The position numbers and the translations under genes are program-made. The notes under the pieces were generated by a model. That model did no database searches. It was not told the DNA's origin and saw only the letters and a list, made by a program, of their open reading frames with translations. From positions 8,370,001 to 8,434,000 of the forward strand of contig WHVY01000001.1 of the NCBI GenBank assembly GCA_022266195.1: a stretch of DNA of 64,000 bases, written 5' to 3'. Source of the DNA: Tetranychus cinnabarinus. Lineage: Eukaryota > Arthropoda > Arachnida > Trombidiformes > Tetranychidae. Position 1 is the stretch's first letter, and each line of letters opens with the position of its first letter. Below are positions 49,241-62,987 of this stretch, piece after piece.

Positions 49241-49437
49241 GTAAGTCAAGTAAAATCTTTTCTGGGATTTCCTTTCATATCCTTCTTTGCAGATTCAATC
49301 TGTCAATGTTTTTCAATTTAATCAAATTTCTCGATTATTCTTCAATCTTCTCTTGTTTCTTTTATGATTAGATTGATCTTAAATTATCAATTTATCCTTT
49401 TATTGATTATTGTCTTGTTGTCTTGTTGTTATTCTAG
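49241..49437 (+). other. Leader intron of calreticulin
   Basis: A donor AAG|GTAAGT at 49241 and an acceptor TTGTTATTCTAG at 49437 enclose a T-rich 197-bp stretch ending three bases before the ATG. This gives a 5' untranslated exon just upstream. Confidence 0.6.
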
Positions 49438-49440
49438 GTA

Positions 49441-51318
49441 ATGAAACTAAAATTAGTATTTTGCCTTGTAGCCTGTCTGGCAACAGGCATTGGTGCAACT
49501 GTTTATTTTAGAGAAGAGTTTGATACACCAAATTGGGAGAAAAGATGGGTACAATCAGAATTCCCTGGTAAAGAATTTGGTAAATTTGAATGGACAGCCG
49601 GTAAATTTTATGGCGATGATTTAAAAGACAAGGGAATCAAAACATCTCAAGATGCCAGATTCTATGGTCTTTCAGCTAAATTTGAAGACAATAAGTTTGA
49701 TAATGAAGGAAAAGACCTGGTTGTACAATTTTCAGGTTAGTATATCGATATTACAATCAGTGATAATACAATATATCATAATGTTATCTATTTTGAGCAT
49801 TACTAGAGAAATGTTGTTACAGTTGTTAAGTCTCAACGTGGCAATATGTCTTTGTCCAGAAGTGTATGAATAAATATCAAGTTTGTTGCTCCCCTGTTAA
49901 AATGTGGTTTGGGTGTGTGACGTCAACATAATCGCCTACTTAACTGACATTATCCTTATTATTTTAATTACAATTAAGTAATCAGTAATGAAGAACGGCA
50001 ATACAAATGTAGACTAATTTAATGATAAAGTAAACAACAATTCCATGCAGTATACATGGCGGTTGATTTTGAATAGATTTCATATTTGATGGAACCTTAG
50101 TAACCATTTATAATAATGCTCAATCAGTCGCTTTTATCTACAATCAGATTGTTATTTAATTTTTTTATTCCACTCTCTTTCATTTGATTCCATTTCATTC
50201 CAACAGTAAAACACGAACAAAACATTGACTGTGGTGGTGGATACTTGAAAGTATTTGATTGTGCACTTGATCAAAAGCAACTTCATGGTGATTCTCCATA
50301 CTTACTTATGTTTGGACCTGATATTTGCGGTCCAGCAACCAAAAAAGTCCATGCTATTTTCAACTACAAAGGAAAAAATTTGCTCATTAATAAAGACATT
50401 CGTTGTAAGGATGATGTCCATACACATGTTTATCGATTGACTGTTAAACCTGACAACACTTACAAAGTATCAATTGACGGTGAAACCGTAGAGAAAGGAG
50501 AATTAGAAAAAGATTGGAACTTCTTATTACCCAAGAAAATTAAGGATCCTAATGCAAAGAAACCCGAAGATTGGGATGACAGAGCCAAAATTGATGACCC
50601 TGAAGACAAAAAACCAGAAGATTGGGATCAACCAGAATATATCCCAGACCCTGATGCATCCAAACCCGAAGATTGGGACGATGAAATGGACGGTGAATGG
50701 GAACCACCACAAATTAACAATCCAGCATTTAAAGGTAATTTTAAAATGAATAAGAAAATGTGAAAGTAGAGAAACATGGTTACATGAATCTATTAGTTTT
50801 TTGTATTGCAAGTTGGGTTGCTGTTGCTATATTTCTTAATGTCTTGTGAAATATCAACTCAATTCAGTTTTTATTGTACTTTATATTTCATTTTCTTCTT
50901 TGTCCTGTTTTTGTATTTTTAATATTTAGGTGAATGGAAACCAAAACAAATCGATAACCCAGCATACAAAGGACCATGGGTTCATCCTGAAATCGATAAT
51001 CCAGATTATGTTGCTGATGATAAACTTTACAGATATCCAGAAATCTGTAGTGTTGGTTTTGATTTATGGCAAGTTAAAGCTGGTACCATTTTTGACAACA
51101 TTTTGATCACTGACAGTGAAAAGGAAGCCGATGAAACATTGAACGATATCTTGGAAAGAGTTAAAGAGGAGAAAAAAATGAAAGAGAAACAGGATGAAGA
51201 AGAAAGGAAAGCAACTGAAGCTGCTGCAGAGGAAAAGAAGGATGAAGAGGTTGATAAAGAAGAAGAAGCCGATGATGATGACGATGATAAGTCAGAAACT
51301 AAACATGATGAGTTCTAA
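49441..51318 (+). CDS. Calr: Calreticulin, ER calcium-binding lectin chaperone
   Basis: Three coding exons: 49441-49735, 50207-50734 and 50930-51318, giving 403 residues, close to the usual ~400-417. Residues 1-~19 are a signal peptide. The lectin domain follows with VKHEQNIDCGGGYLK and GPDICGPATKKVHAIFNYKG. Cys107 and Cys139 correspond to the family disulfide, and a nearby extra Cys117 is unusual. The P-domain (~200-303) has three IxDPxxxKPEDWD repeats (starting ~210, 227, 244) and three GxWxxxxIxNPxY repeats (~261, 275, 289). The acidic C-domain (~320-403) is rich in E, D and K for low-affinity calcium binding. The protein ends KHDEF, a variant of the KDEL/HDEL retrieval signal. It folds N-glycoproteins by binding monoglucosylated glycans and buffers ER calcium. 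Confidence 0.96.
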
Positions 51319-51696
51319 GCTAAACAATTAGTAATTTTTTTCAAATTGAGCTAATCTAAAATATAGCGACTGGATGTTGATTAAAAAGAAATCCATTTCG
51401 TACTTTTTTGTAAAAACAATGCCTCGCAATTTTCATTTCAACTCACAATAATTCTTTGCTTTTCAATTACAACTTTTATACAAAATTTTTCAAACTCTCA
51501 AATTATTCGAATTGAAACAATCAATTTATTCAGTTTAAGTTTATTTATATAATAACAAAATAGTTTACTCTTTAGCCATCCAGAGTCTGAAAGTAAATTC
51601 TCACTCTAAAACTCGTGTAGACTTTTAGGTTAAAATCGATTCCAATTCAACATAAAATGTCTTCATCTTTATTCGTGTGAAGGATTGTTGGTTTCG
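51319..51696. other. Shared 3' flank of two converging genes
   Basis: 378 bp between the calreticulin stop and the stop of the minus-strand gene at 51697. TTTATT at 51540-51545 reads AATAAA on minus and may end the latter, in which case the two 3' ends are close or overlap. Confidence 0.45.
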
Positions 51697-52285
51697 TCAA
51701 AGTCGATTTTCGTTAAGAAAATAGTCGATTGAAAGAAGCATTAATTTAATCGATTGTCCATCAGTAGAATCAACAACCGATGGAAATGGAATTAATTCGC
51801 AAGGAATTTGCAGATTCAAAGGAGATTCCCGTTTACCAAAAACACCAACTTTAGTTGAATTAGTGTCTCCCACTTGAACCTTGACAGCCTGTGATTGTAA
51901 AATTGAACTGAAAACTGAGAAAAGCCAATTAATACGACCGTCAGCAGATTGGACAACTTGATGTGTCTGTTTATTAAAGGATCCAGTTAATTCGTCTAAA
52001 TTGTGGCCTTTCTTTATTTGTAACTCCTTTGTTGCCCTTTCAGCGGCTTCAATCGGACCCACTCCTTGTTCTATTAATCTGTTGATATTGCTACAGGCAA
52101 AATCAAAGTCTTCCCGTTCAATCAATATGGAATCGGATTCTAGTTAGATGAAGAAAATATAACAATCAGATAAAAGAAATGGCTGGTTATTGTATAGAAT
52201 TGATAAGTCTATCAACTAAATACTTAAACAACTTACCCTGGATGATGACTCCAAGAATTAACAAGAGACAATTTAAACACTTCAT
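51697..52285 (-). CDS. Secreted protein of unknown function, 163 residues
   Basis: Two exons on minus, 52285-52237 and 52139-51697. The junction is CAG G|GTAAGT..AACTAG|AA, with a 97-bp intron. Residues 1-~16 form a signal peptide (MKCLNCLLLILGVIIQ). The mature protein begins ESDSILIEREDFDFAC, has a helical, charged first half (INRLIEQGVGPIEAAERATKE) and a second half with mixed hydrophobic strands (INWLFSVFSSILQ, VKVQVGD, IKLMLLSIDYF). Two cysteines remain in the mature part, enough for one disulfide. I do not recognise the family. The start is firm: the ATG, signal peptide and splice pair all agree. It is tail-to-tail with calreticulin, but no functional link is implied. Confidence 0.7.
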
Positions 52286-55200
52286 CGTATCTTTACTCTT
52301 ATCACAACAAAAAACACCAAAAAGTATTTCCAAAAGTCACTCTTGACAATGACTAGAGGTTAAATTGAGTTTGAAATGATCATACAATTTGAATGGTAGA
52401 CAATTGATAACAGGAGTTGACGATTTTTGAATTCACTTTTTTTTGGACAACACAAAAAAAACATTTTGAGTCTAAGCTACTTCAATTTTCAACATGTTTT
52501 CCATTCTTAACCATCTGTCTGTGGAAACCATTTTTATTTTGCTTACTATCATCATAATAGTAGCAATAATTATCATTATTTATTGTTAATAACCTGTACT
52601 TTATTCATTTGATTTAGTCAACCAGTCCATAAGCCTGGGGGTCGTTCACATCTCTATTCATATTTCAACCTTCAACAATGGTTTATTTTTTTAATCATCA
52701 TTTACTGAAGGAGAGAAAATTTTAATATTAATAACAATCATTGATTCACAAATCAGCCAAATTACGAAGAATAATTTCTGACCTAATTGATTAGTCAGTT
52801 ACTAAGGTTTAAATAAAAGCTAACATATTCTGGTTCAATAAAACTAAAACATATGGTTAGTTTGCCAAATAATTTAGTTGAATTTAATTAATAAGAAATT
52901 AGATTCTGTTCAAATGAGAAATCTGGATTCGTTAATCATGTAAACGATTTGAGTTAATAGCCGACTAAAAGAGAAAATCTTTTTTCCACAGATGATGATG
53001 TTAATTATCTATGAAAAGAGCATGTAAACGTCTATTATAAGTTGCATTAACCAGTTGATTTGAGGGATTGTGAACAAAATGGAAAGGATTATGTTAGTGG
53101 AAAGGAAAGATCAGATGAAAATGAAAGAGTTAGGTTGAAGGTGATATTAAATGTGTTTAAGAACAAAAGTAAAGAAGGTGAAGATGAGGATACTAATGAT
53201 GATTATTATTTAATCTGCAAATAGCATTACGCATAAATCTGAATTATCCTTTCAACTGATTGGTGGAATCAAATTCGCGTGCACTTTATGATCTGTGCGG
53301 TAATGTCGTCTTTCAATTCTTTGAAATCACTTTCAATGTTGAATCGATTGGTTAGTCTGGGTTCAAGATCAACGAATGGTTCGGTGTGACAATTCAATTG
53401 AAATCAGAATCTCCAAGTTGCCAGGCATGGAAGTGAAAAGGTATTATAAGATTGATCCGGAAGTATTATGTAAAAGTAAAATGTGATGAATACCAGTGTT
53501 GTGAATGATGACAATGATATGCAAAATGTGTAAACAAAGGATCAGGATGATGATAAGGGAACATCTAGAATAGTAAGACAAAATATGCAGAAAAGAAAAG
53601 ATTAAGTGAAAATTTTGTTTAAAAAAACACAGATTTTGCATGGTTAAATCATGGTGAGGAGTTGACTCAGAAGTAATTGTAAATATTGAGCAGTTTCATT
53701 TCTGGATGAAGAAAAAAAGGGAGACATTGATGATGATGAATGAGTGAGCTCATGTGATGAAGAATGATTAAAAGATGAAGAAGAAAAAAGAAGAAAGTGC
53801 ATCGAACATTCGTTTTGAATCTGTGATATTTTAGATTAGCAAGGAAAAAGAAACGCAAACCGTTACCAACTAAAGAAACAACTGTTCAATTGTGATTAAA
53901 AAAAACTGTAAATTACTATCGATATTATCATTATTAACGAAGTATATATTTAAAAATTCACATTCTCTTTTTTCAACGAGTGGTACTACAACTGTAAACA
54001 TGAGCACAGAGAAGAGTTGATGTTAATACGAATAAAAAGGAATCCAATAGCGGTTATAATGGTGATCACCATGTTTTCATCATCATCAGTTTCATCCTCA
54101 TTTTTATCCGTCTGTTTACACATATTTTACCTCTATTTTTCCATCTACTCTTTAAACGTCAGAATCATTAAATCAGTGTTGCCTCCATTACACAATTAAA
54201 TCTCATCAAATATAATATTACTAAAAAAAGAGAAAACAAAACACCAGCTAAATCAACAAGTTAAACAGACGAATAAAAAAGCTAGAAATAAAAAAAAAGA
54301 TTCACTATTTTCTCACCTTTCACTCTTGTTATTTATTATCGTCTCTCCATGTCCTCGGTGTGTCTTCCTGATCCTGTGATCCTGATTGACATTAACAAAA
54401 ATTGTTTGGTAACCATTGTCCATTAAAACACTGTGGTAAACAATCAAATAAATTATGATAACAAAAAGGTCTTACTTGAAATTACCCGTTGCCAGCCATC
54501 TTGTCCAGTTTCCTTGTTAACCATTCTTGATTCCCATTTGTTAGATGTTGAAGCGGTTTATTTGTATCCAGTTTTCAGAAAAGTATCGAGTTTAATACAT
54601 GAATTAATGTTACCGCGTTTTATTTTTCATCGCAATCTTTTTACTCCAATTTATTACAATTAGCTTCAACTAGAGAGAAGACGAAAGAAGAAAGAGAATA
54701 AGAAAGAGAGCAAGAAAGACAGAAAAATGTAAGACTTGAAAGAGAGAAGAAGAAGAGAACCAGAGTGAGACAACTTTGGGAGATTCAGTGTGCAGAAGTG
54801 AGTAAAAGTTTCAGTAACTGTTTCAATCTCTCTTTTTTACTAACGGTTGTAAACGTAAATATTGTTAACTCTCAACTAAACCATATGGGAAGTCTTCAAA
54901 TAAAAGGGATTCTCAACAATCATCATCAAAACAATCAAAACAAAATCAAAAGCTTTTTATTTTCAATTTCAAATTGTCGCTCTTTTTCATCAACCTTGAT
55001 TAATCTTTAACCCTGGTTTGGGTTACTAAAGTGATTTCACCAACAAATCGTTTTCAAATCAACATTGAAACCAATGGATTATTATGATGCTTTTTTTAAA
55101 CTCAACTCATCGTCACCAATACAATCACCATTACCATTACTATCAACACCATCTTTATCAACATCATTCCCATTGAAATGAAAATGATCATTAATAATAC

Positions 55201-55876
55201 CATCTTATCACCAGTGATTTTTACCTACAGCAAGAGCAACCTTTACAGTATGAGGAATACCTGAAGGATTAAACTTTGGATTGTGTGCCATTAATTAAAT
55301 TGTTTTTTAAAAATCGTATAAAATCCCAAATGAAATTAATAACACCAACACAGAAAAGAAATAATTGCGAGTTGAAATTAACATCATCATAGTCATTTGT
55401 CTATCACCAACATCATAATCATCATTACGCTCTACGTCAACATTAGCTTCAATTGTTGATATATTGGTGTAACACATATAAAGTGATACGTACATTTACA
55501 ATTAATACAGTGAAAAGATTATATTGAAATAAACAAAACGCTTGACCACATCTTTACCTGTTACTCTTCATCTTGTTGATCGTCTTATTTTTTTTCTAAT
55601 ACATCATTCCTAATCGTGTTTAACTTATCATCATCTGTGTGTGTACCTGTTTATCTAACTTACCATAACACAATAACAGCAACAAGAAACAAACAATCAA
55701 CACATAACGGAGTTAAACAGCAATCTATTTTATCTCTTTTCCAGCCTTTCTTTTACATCTTCGCTCGTTCAACACCACCATAACCGTCTTCATCTCCATC
55801 ATCACCGTCATCTTGTATTCTATTTCTTGTTTTTTTTCTCTTTCTCTCCTTCTCTCTCTCTTTCTCGCTCTTTCTT
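52286..55876. other. Gene-poor interval
   Basis: AT-rich, no assignable gene. A purine-rich leader-like stretch at 54666-54794 ends in AGAA|GTGAGTAAAAG and could be a 5' untranslated exon on plus. Other ORFs up to 81 codons are low-complexity. Confidence 0.4.
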
Positions 55877-56024
55877 AGTGAGGCAGTTCATACAACGAAG
55901 CTAACTGCTTGACCGTATTGATGACGTTGCATCAAGCCACTGGTTTTCCGCTTCCTTCCTTCCTGGATTCCCAGGACACTTACATATGCACAGCTTACTC
56001 TCCGAGGTGCTTCGTAATCCAAAA
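55877..56024 (+). other. Possible exon behind a strong polypyrimidine tract
   Basis: About 45 nearly unbroken pyrimidines end in CTTTCTTAG (55876). After that comes a 148-bp segment of clearly higher GC than its surroundings, ending CCAAAAG|GTAACT. One frame is open throughout after an initial TGA, with an ATG 13 codons in (MTLHQATGFPLPSFLDSQD..). Another frame starts MHSLLSEVLRNPK. It could be a first coding exon or a leader exon of a long-intron gene. No homologue is recognised. Confidence 0.3.
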
Positions 56025-59000
56025 GGTAACTTATCCTTTTCCCATAAAACACCTAAAAACAGAAAATTATCAAACTTAATTCACATTTCTTATTTAATTA
56101 TCAAATGGTTCATTTTTTTGCTTCACTTGCCTCTACTTTTAATCAAGCTCAAATTTAACCCTGTAACGTGCGCCCTTTTTTGACTCTTACTGCTGAACGT
56201 AACGTGACGTTGAATCCCGCTCTTCATTTTTCCTTCTCTTCCTTACTCTCTCATAAATATATATATATTTATATCTTCTCTTTCTAATCAAAAGGGAGAG
56301 AAAGAGAGAGAGAGAGAGAGAAAGATGATCAATGTTAGGCCGCTTTATGTTGGTACTAGTTAATAATCGACTCACTCGTTATTCTCACTCAACCATTCAA
56401 GTTTCCTCTCTTGCTTTTTCTCATCATCTTTCTTTCTTTCTCCTCTTTACTGTTGATCGGAATTTGACCTGAAACGTGTGCCATCACAGTGCGTTGATTG
56501 ACGTTTTTTTTGTAAGTCGTTGATTATGATCAGAGCGGAAATGGAAAACTGAAATGATAAAAAAGAGTAGAAGAAAATAAGAGAAAGATTAGGATAAGAT
56601 TCATATTTTTAGGCAATATTATTCATGATTATCATACTTATTGTTGATTATGATTAATGCGCTCCAGTCTAGGTGAATGGTTGGTCTGAATGGGGTTTAT
56701 CTTGCAATACCTTGAACATATCTTTGAACAAGTAATGTAGTAACGTTGAAACATGGTTCAGTTTACGATAAAATTTACATCAATCAGATAGATGGAATGA
56801 AATGTGATGGCGATGTGATGGTAATCAGGTAAAGCTAGAGAAAAGAAAGATGGAAAGAGAGAGAAAGCAAAAGAGCAAAACAAGATAAAAAAAGCTGAAA
56901 CTTTGAAACATGATGATGATGCAGATGAAGATAGAAATTGAAGAAAAAAAACAAACGAATAAACCAAAAATAGCAACAAAACAGGAGCTGTGTTAGGTCA
57001 AATATTTGTTACCGGATTTTGCATAGCTTCAAGGCTTTTAAAGGTTACCCGTTTTCAGTTATTAGTGATCTACTTGGTTACTTTTTTTCCATCGTTATAA
57101 CTGAAAAAACAGAAACGATATTTCAAGTTTCCCTTCTCTTCTCCTACTTTACAATCCTCTTTTTTATCTGTCGTCATCATCTCTTTCCCTTACTGCGCCA
57201 TAACTGTCATCACCTGAAGCGTTTACCCGCGCTTTAACGATACTCTCAACCATTGAGAAACAAGTAGAAAGAGACAGATAAAGTTGAAGATGGTTATGAA
57301 AAAATGAAGACAGGCAACCTTTGCACCGTTAGGATTTTGCACTTTTTTGATATAATGAACTTTCCTGGTGGAAACCTGGTGAAGATGAAGAAAAAGATAG
57401 TCTTTTTCAAATATTTTGGACGTTTTTTGCTTCTCATTCTGCTTCATTCTCCAAACTTGTCTTGATATTTTGATGGAAACCATTTCCTTTAACCAATTTC
57501 CTCTTGTGTTCAACTGTTTCTTTCAAATTGTTGCTTTACTTGGCTTTCTTGGTATTGATTTCAGTGTAAAAAGGTAAACAATATGTTAGCTGCTGAAAAT
57601 CAGCAACGTCAGTTTCTTTAGTTTGCTTCACTGGAGAGAGTTATATTGTTATTATATTGACTATGATGATGATAACTTCTTTGGTGAAAGGGGTCAATTC
57701 TAATGAAGGTCAGATACAGAAATAAGCAACAGGCTGTCAACATTAATACATATTGACATTTCCATCTCGTATTCGCTCTTGATCACCAACTTGCTCTCCT
57801 TACATTCCCTTATCTATCATCTTGAGATTTCATTTATCTTTCTTTTCATGTTGCCTCTTTTTCATCATCTGATTCTACTCTTCCTTACTTTGCCTTTTTT
57901 TCCTTCTCTCACTGACACATACACACACACTATCACTCAATTGCAATGATATAATCAATATGGAGGGTAGAAACACCTCGCTATCTATTTTTATTCAAAA
58001 AAATATCTTCTGTGCAAGATCATGCAAGGGTGAGAGTATGATCTTCAAACAGAATCTATTTTATCTCTTTCGCTTCCTTTTCCTCCCGCCTTACACCAAT
58101 TTACGTAGTTATCATCAATGGATAGTCGAGTGACCTTTGACCTAAATTTCCCCATGAATGATTGGATAAATGTTTTAGACTTGTTGGTTTTCCATCTTGA
58201 ACAGAACCAAAATCAAGAGAGCAAAAGATGAAACAATCCATGAGTAAATAAGATGACAAAAAGGCTATAAAAAAGGAAAGCAAAAAAAATGTTTAAGTAA
58301 AATGAAAATTATAATAGTTTAAATGAAATGTTTAATAAATGATAACTCTTTTACCTCTCTTCATTAACATCACAATCAGCATCCTTTTCACCCCTGTCTG
58401 TTTACAATTCACACATTGAAAAAAAGACTATCTTTAACTTTTTCCAATGTTTTGTTTGAGCTATAATGACAATCAACATAATACACTTACAAATATCCTA
58501 ATCATTTTTTTTCTCATGTCATCATCCATTGTATTCATCAGGTTACCTTTTCAATTTTCAATCAATCCTCCCTCACCTTTTACTTTTGAAATATATTTCA
58601 ATCTCACCCAGTCTCTCTTGCCTTTTCTCTCTCCATTGAGTTTAGTCAGAATAAAAGATGATGCACATAAAATAGAGTTGATGATAAAAGTGTAATGGTG
58701 TAGGCGATGTTATACATTTTTTTTACGGAGGCGGAAGCAAATCTATCCAATTTAGAAGAGACTTTCACTTCCTAGCATAGGTTAAAGGTCATAACTCTTT
58801 CTCCCTTTGCCTTTCCTTTCCTCGTCTTCTTGTAATATTGCTTTTTTTCTTCATAAACATCTCTGTCTATTTGGTTCTGTCTATTTTCCCTTCTCTCTTA
58901 ACTCTTCATCTTTTTTCCCTTTGGATTGTCATCGTCTTACCTTCTTTCTCTTTTGCTTCTCCTTCGTTAATATTTTATACAAAATAATTCATCATCCAAA

Positions 59001-62000
59001 TGGTTTATCAGTTTCTCCTGTAATTTTGATGACATGGTAAATACAGTTGATGTAGAGTAACTCTTTCCATAGGTTTCTTTGCCATTACTTTTCTTGCTTT
59101 TCACTTCTTTTTTCCCTTCTGTTTGTCTCATTATTTTGTCCGCTAAGTGATGTCTTGATAATTTAAATGGGTGAACTTTTTTAATCCAATTCGTCTTTTT
59201 CTGTCTCCATATCCAGATTAATCAAAAATAAGATCTTTTTCTCATTTTATCATCTTCTTTTTCTTGTTGTTATTCCTATTTTGTGCCATCATACACCTGC
59301 AATTTCTTGTTATCCTGATATTTTAATAACATTTCCATAGAGTTATCCTTTTTACTCCTTTTTACTTGATGAACTCAATTCTATCGAGTATAACCAAGTG
59401 AAATGTATATCATCCTCATTGTTTCATTTTATCACCTGGATAAAGAAAATTGAGGCAAAATTAGAAATTGAAATCTAAATAATATATTAATGATTAAATA
59501 AAAGAGTAATCAAATTAAAACAAATAATAAAAAAAACGTGAAACTGGTGATTCTATTTAATCAGGTTTCCGTTATATTAATACCATAATTGATAATAAAT
59601 GCGTTTTAACTTTACCCTTTTTGCTGCTGTTGATGCTGTTGTAGTTGTACTCTTCAAAGTAAATGATTCACTTCAGCTATATTTCACTTGATTACTCAAT
59701 TAAATCAATCAATCGACCATCATCTTTATCATCATTATTCTTGGCATAATAACCAGATAATAAACAATTTATCAACCAACAATTTCCTAATTCTTGAATC
59801 CTTTTTTCACTCTTAATTTTTTTGTTACCAAGTGATCATAACGACGCTTTTGTCCAAATCATTTTTACCGTTCACAATTATCTTAAAATTAACTGCTTGA
59901 CCAATTGGCCATTAACATGGATCTGTGATATAGAAAAAAACAAAAATGATTAGTGTGGATCATTGGTTAATCAATAAATCAATATTGAAGCATTATTAGC
60001 AAAAAATGAATAACAAACGTTAAGAGTTAAAAAAGCGCAACATGACTGTCGAAAGGTTTGATTAAATAACAAAAATGTATCAGCAACAACTTGATTACCC
60101 CTTTCAATTGACATGAAACTTGATCTGAAGTGAAACTTGAAGATAACAAAAAAACATTAATAACCAAAAAATAATGAGAAAGAATTGGTGATCCTTTACA
60201 GTTTCAATGCAAATCTTATCTGACAATTGTGAGTTTCATTCATTTGCCAAAACTATCCACATAATCTGCATGCATCATTAAGACTTGATATTGATGAGAA
60301 TGATATCAGAATTACGAGATATAATAATGATGATAATCTGTATTTTATTTTGGTGATAACACCTTGATATAATACATCTAATTACTCAGCCATTAAATAA
60401 TTAACAATCATAATCAGAATCCATCCAGTGATTTATCAAATATCAACAGCCAACAGCACATAAAACAAATCATAGAAACAGTAATACATGGAAGAGGCTT
60501 AATGGTAACAGTTGATTTCACAATTTTATAAAAAAACGGGTGGTAAAAACAAAGATAAAGGAAATGGTGAGCACAAAATTAAAGTAAAAAGTGGTAAAAA
60601 TTAAATAATAAAAATAAAAAGACAAGCTAAACAATCATTAACCTGATTATAATTGGAGGTAAACAGACAAGACTTAAGTGTAATAGTAACACTGTTGTTA
60701 CATCATGTGCATTAGCATGTTTTTTTGTTCTCTAACATGTAACCATCATGAATCTCATCAATGAACAAGGCTAGAATAAATTTCCCTCTTATTCACATTT
60801 AATCAACACAAACAAACTAAATAACGAAATTAAAATTAAAGTAAATAACTCTTAAGAATAAAAATATTAAACAAAATGGTTAAACATAAATTAAGATACG
60901 AAAAAAGCCGTTATCTTTAACCAAGACAATGATTTTTCAAAAAGCGAGGTTAAATAAATTGTCAATAGAGGGTAGTAATTATTGAAATTCATTAAATCAT
61001 TTCTATGTAAAGTGAACTGTTGACTTATGGCCGTGATTTTTAAGATATCTTTTGGTTTGCAATTTAGTGATTACGATTAGCGTTTAATTCCTCAGTTAGT
61101 GTGACCATGAAATTATTTATTTAATCGATTGAATTGTCAGTATAAATTCTTTGGTTAATAGCTTAAAGGCAAAATTAAACCAAACTCTTCAACTGGTCTT
61201 CTGGTATTTTAGTGTCTCTGCCATTTGGGTGGATAAAGTGTTCAATCTGGTGGTAAACATGGTTTTACTTAATTCTTTTAACATTTCTTTCGTTTCAACT
61301 TTTCATCTTTCCCTTCATCATCCACTTCTCGTTTGGATTATTTACTCTTACCTTCACTTCATCTTACATCTTGTGTTTCATCATCCTCATCATAACCACC
61401 ATCTTTCTACTTCTCTTTTTATCCCTCTTTCCATCTTTCCATCATCCACCTTTCCTTCATCCACCTCCTTTTTTTCACTCCTTTTTATTAGCAACTTCAA
61501 ACCACAATCATTAGTCTTGGTAGGCTAGATAAAGTCTCTCATCTTTACTAAAAAAGCTCTTTCATTGATGTCAACTTGATGGACAGAGAAATAAAAGTGA
61601 TGCCAGTGATCATGGTGATGACGTTTATTAGTAAACTGTTTGATATTGAATGTCGTGTTACGTAAAATACCAAACATGATCAATAAGAATAGAAACAAAT
61701 TTATCGAGTCAAAAGGTGCAGATCAGCTGAAGTTAAATGTAAACAAAAGAACTCTTTGTTTTGGACTTTTGTTTCTCTCTCTTTTTTAACAGAAAAAAAG
61801 GCATCAAAGAGAAGGACCTTGACAATGATGGAGTAAAATAATAATTTATTTCAATACTAACCCTCCAATATCACCGATACAATCAAGCTCTATCAATATT
61901 ATCTCACCTGTGAATTGTCTCAATCAAAAATTGAATCGATTTCACTTTTTATCTCATAACCGCCATCTATTGATTTTTACCCAGTCAATCTATCATCATC

Positions 62001-62987
62001 ACCGTCATCAATACTGATTACTGATCATATATCAAAGAGTATATTTGTGTTAAACTTCTTGTTCTCAATTGCAATTAACCAGATTTACTAATTTAGATTT
62101 TCTTTCATTTTACAGCGTTAATCATATGTAATGGAGATTGTATTGCTGCCATCAACTGCCATTTAGCTTTCAGTGTTTAAATTTTCCCTATCTGTCTCAC
62201 ATCATCATTATCGTCATCATCATCAGCAACAGCAACAGCAACAGTTGTATATTGGTTTTAACAATATCAACTGTTGTGTCAATTGCGTTTAATGGTATTA
62301 CAAATCTTTCACGTTCACAGTGTGATTATGTATTCAATTGATGACACTCAGTCTCACCAATTGTATACTGACAATCAAATTTATAGAGCAAAGTAATATC
62401 CAAACATTGAAGCACAATAAACTGTGATTAACTTTTTGTTGTCGTTTTCATGTCAAGACATTTCTTCCACTCTATTGAAGTAATTATCAGCTAAACTATC
62501 CCATCTTAGTGCATAAATGTATACAATCTACATGCATGTAGCTGTATATATTTATATCTTAATTAAACATTCACATTTTTAATGAGATAATTAAGAGACA
62601 CTCACACAACACCAAAAAAACAATTTCATAGTTTTTGGTGTACATTAAAATGCTTTACAACCCAAACTGTTGAATTGTTTTTTTAAGCTTTCAACTCACG
62701 GTTTTACTGTAAACACAACAATAATATTAATCACACTCCTTTCACTGATTCTCAAGATATTATTATCACTGTTAATGGTTAATCATCTTCAAGTTGATCT
62801 GTTTTCACTCAATCCCAATGAATTAATTTTCACCTATTTAACCTTCTCTCAACCCATTACCTAATGAAATGCAAGAAAAAAATGTTGAGTAATTAAATTG
62901 TTCATCAACATTGAGTCAAATCTAATCCGCTAATCATGAGTCTACAGCCAAACTTAATTTTAACAAATTTTTAATTTAATGTTACAG
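56025..62987. other. Gene-poor interval with simple repeats
   Basis: No supported exon. Noted: TGACGT motifs near 56204 and 56500, a GA repeat at 56296-56324, an ACAC run near 57908, and CAGCAA repeats at 62222-62240. Many apparent ORFs are poly-pyrimidine reads (S, F, L-rich) and are not genes. Confidence 0.45.
56296..56324 (+). repeat. GA microsatellite
   Basis: Uninterrupted AG/GA dinucleotides inside a purine tract. Confidence 0.8.

Noticed and set aside
61151..61528. 125-codon plus-strand ORF
   Set aside because: Its long tail is a TTTCATC-type low-complexity read and its start is not an ATG; no homology recognised.
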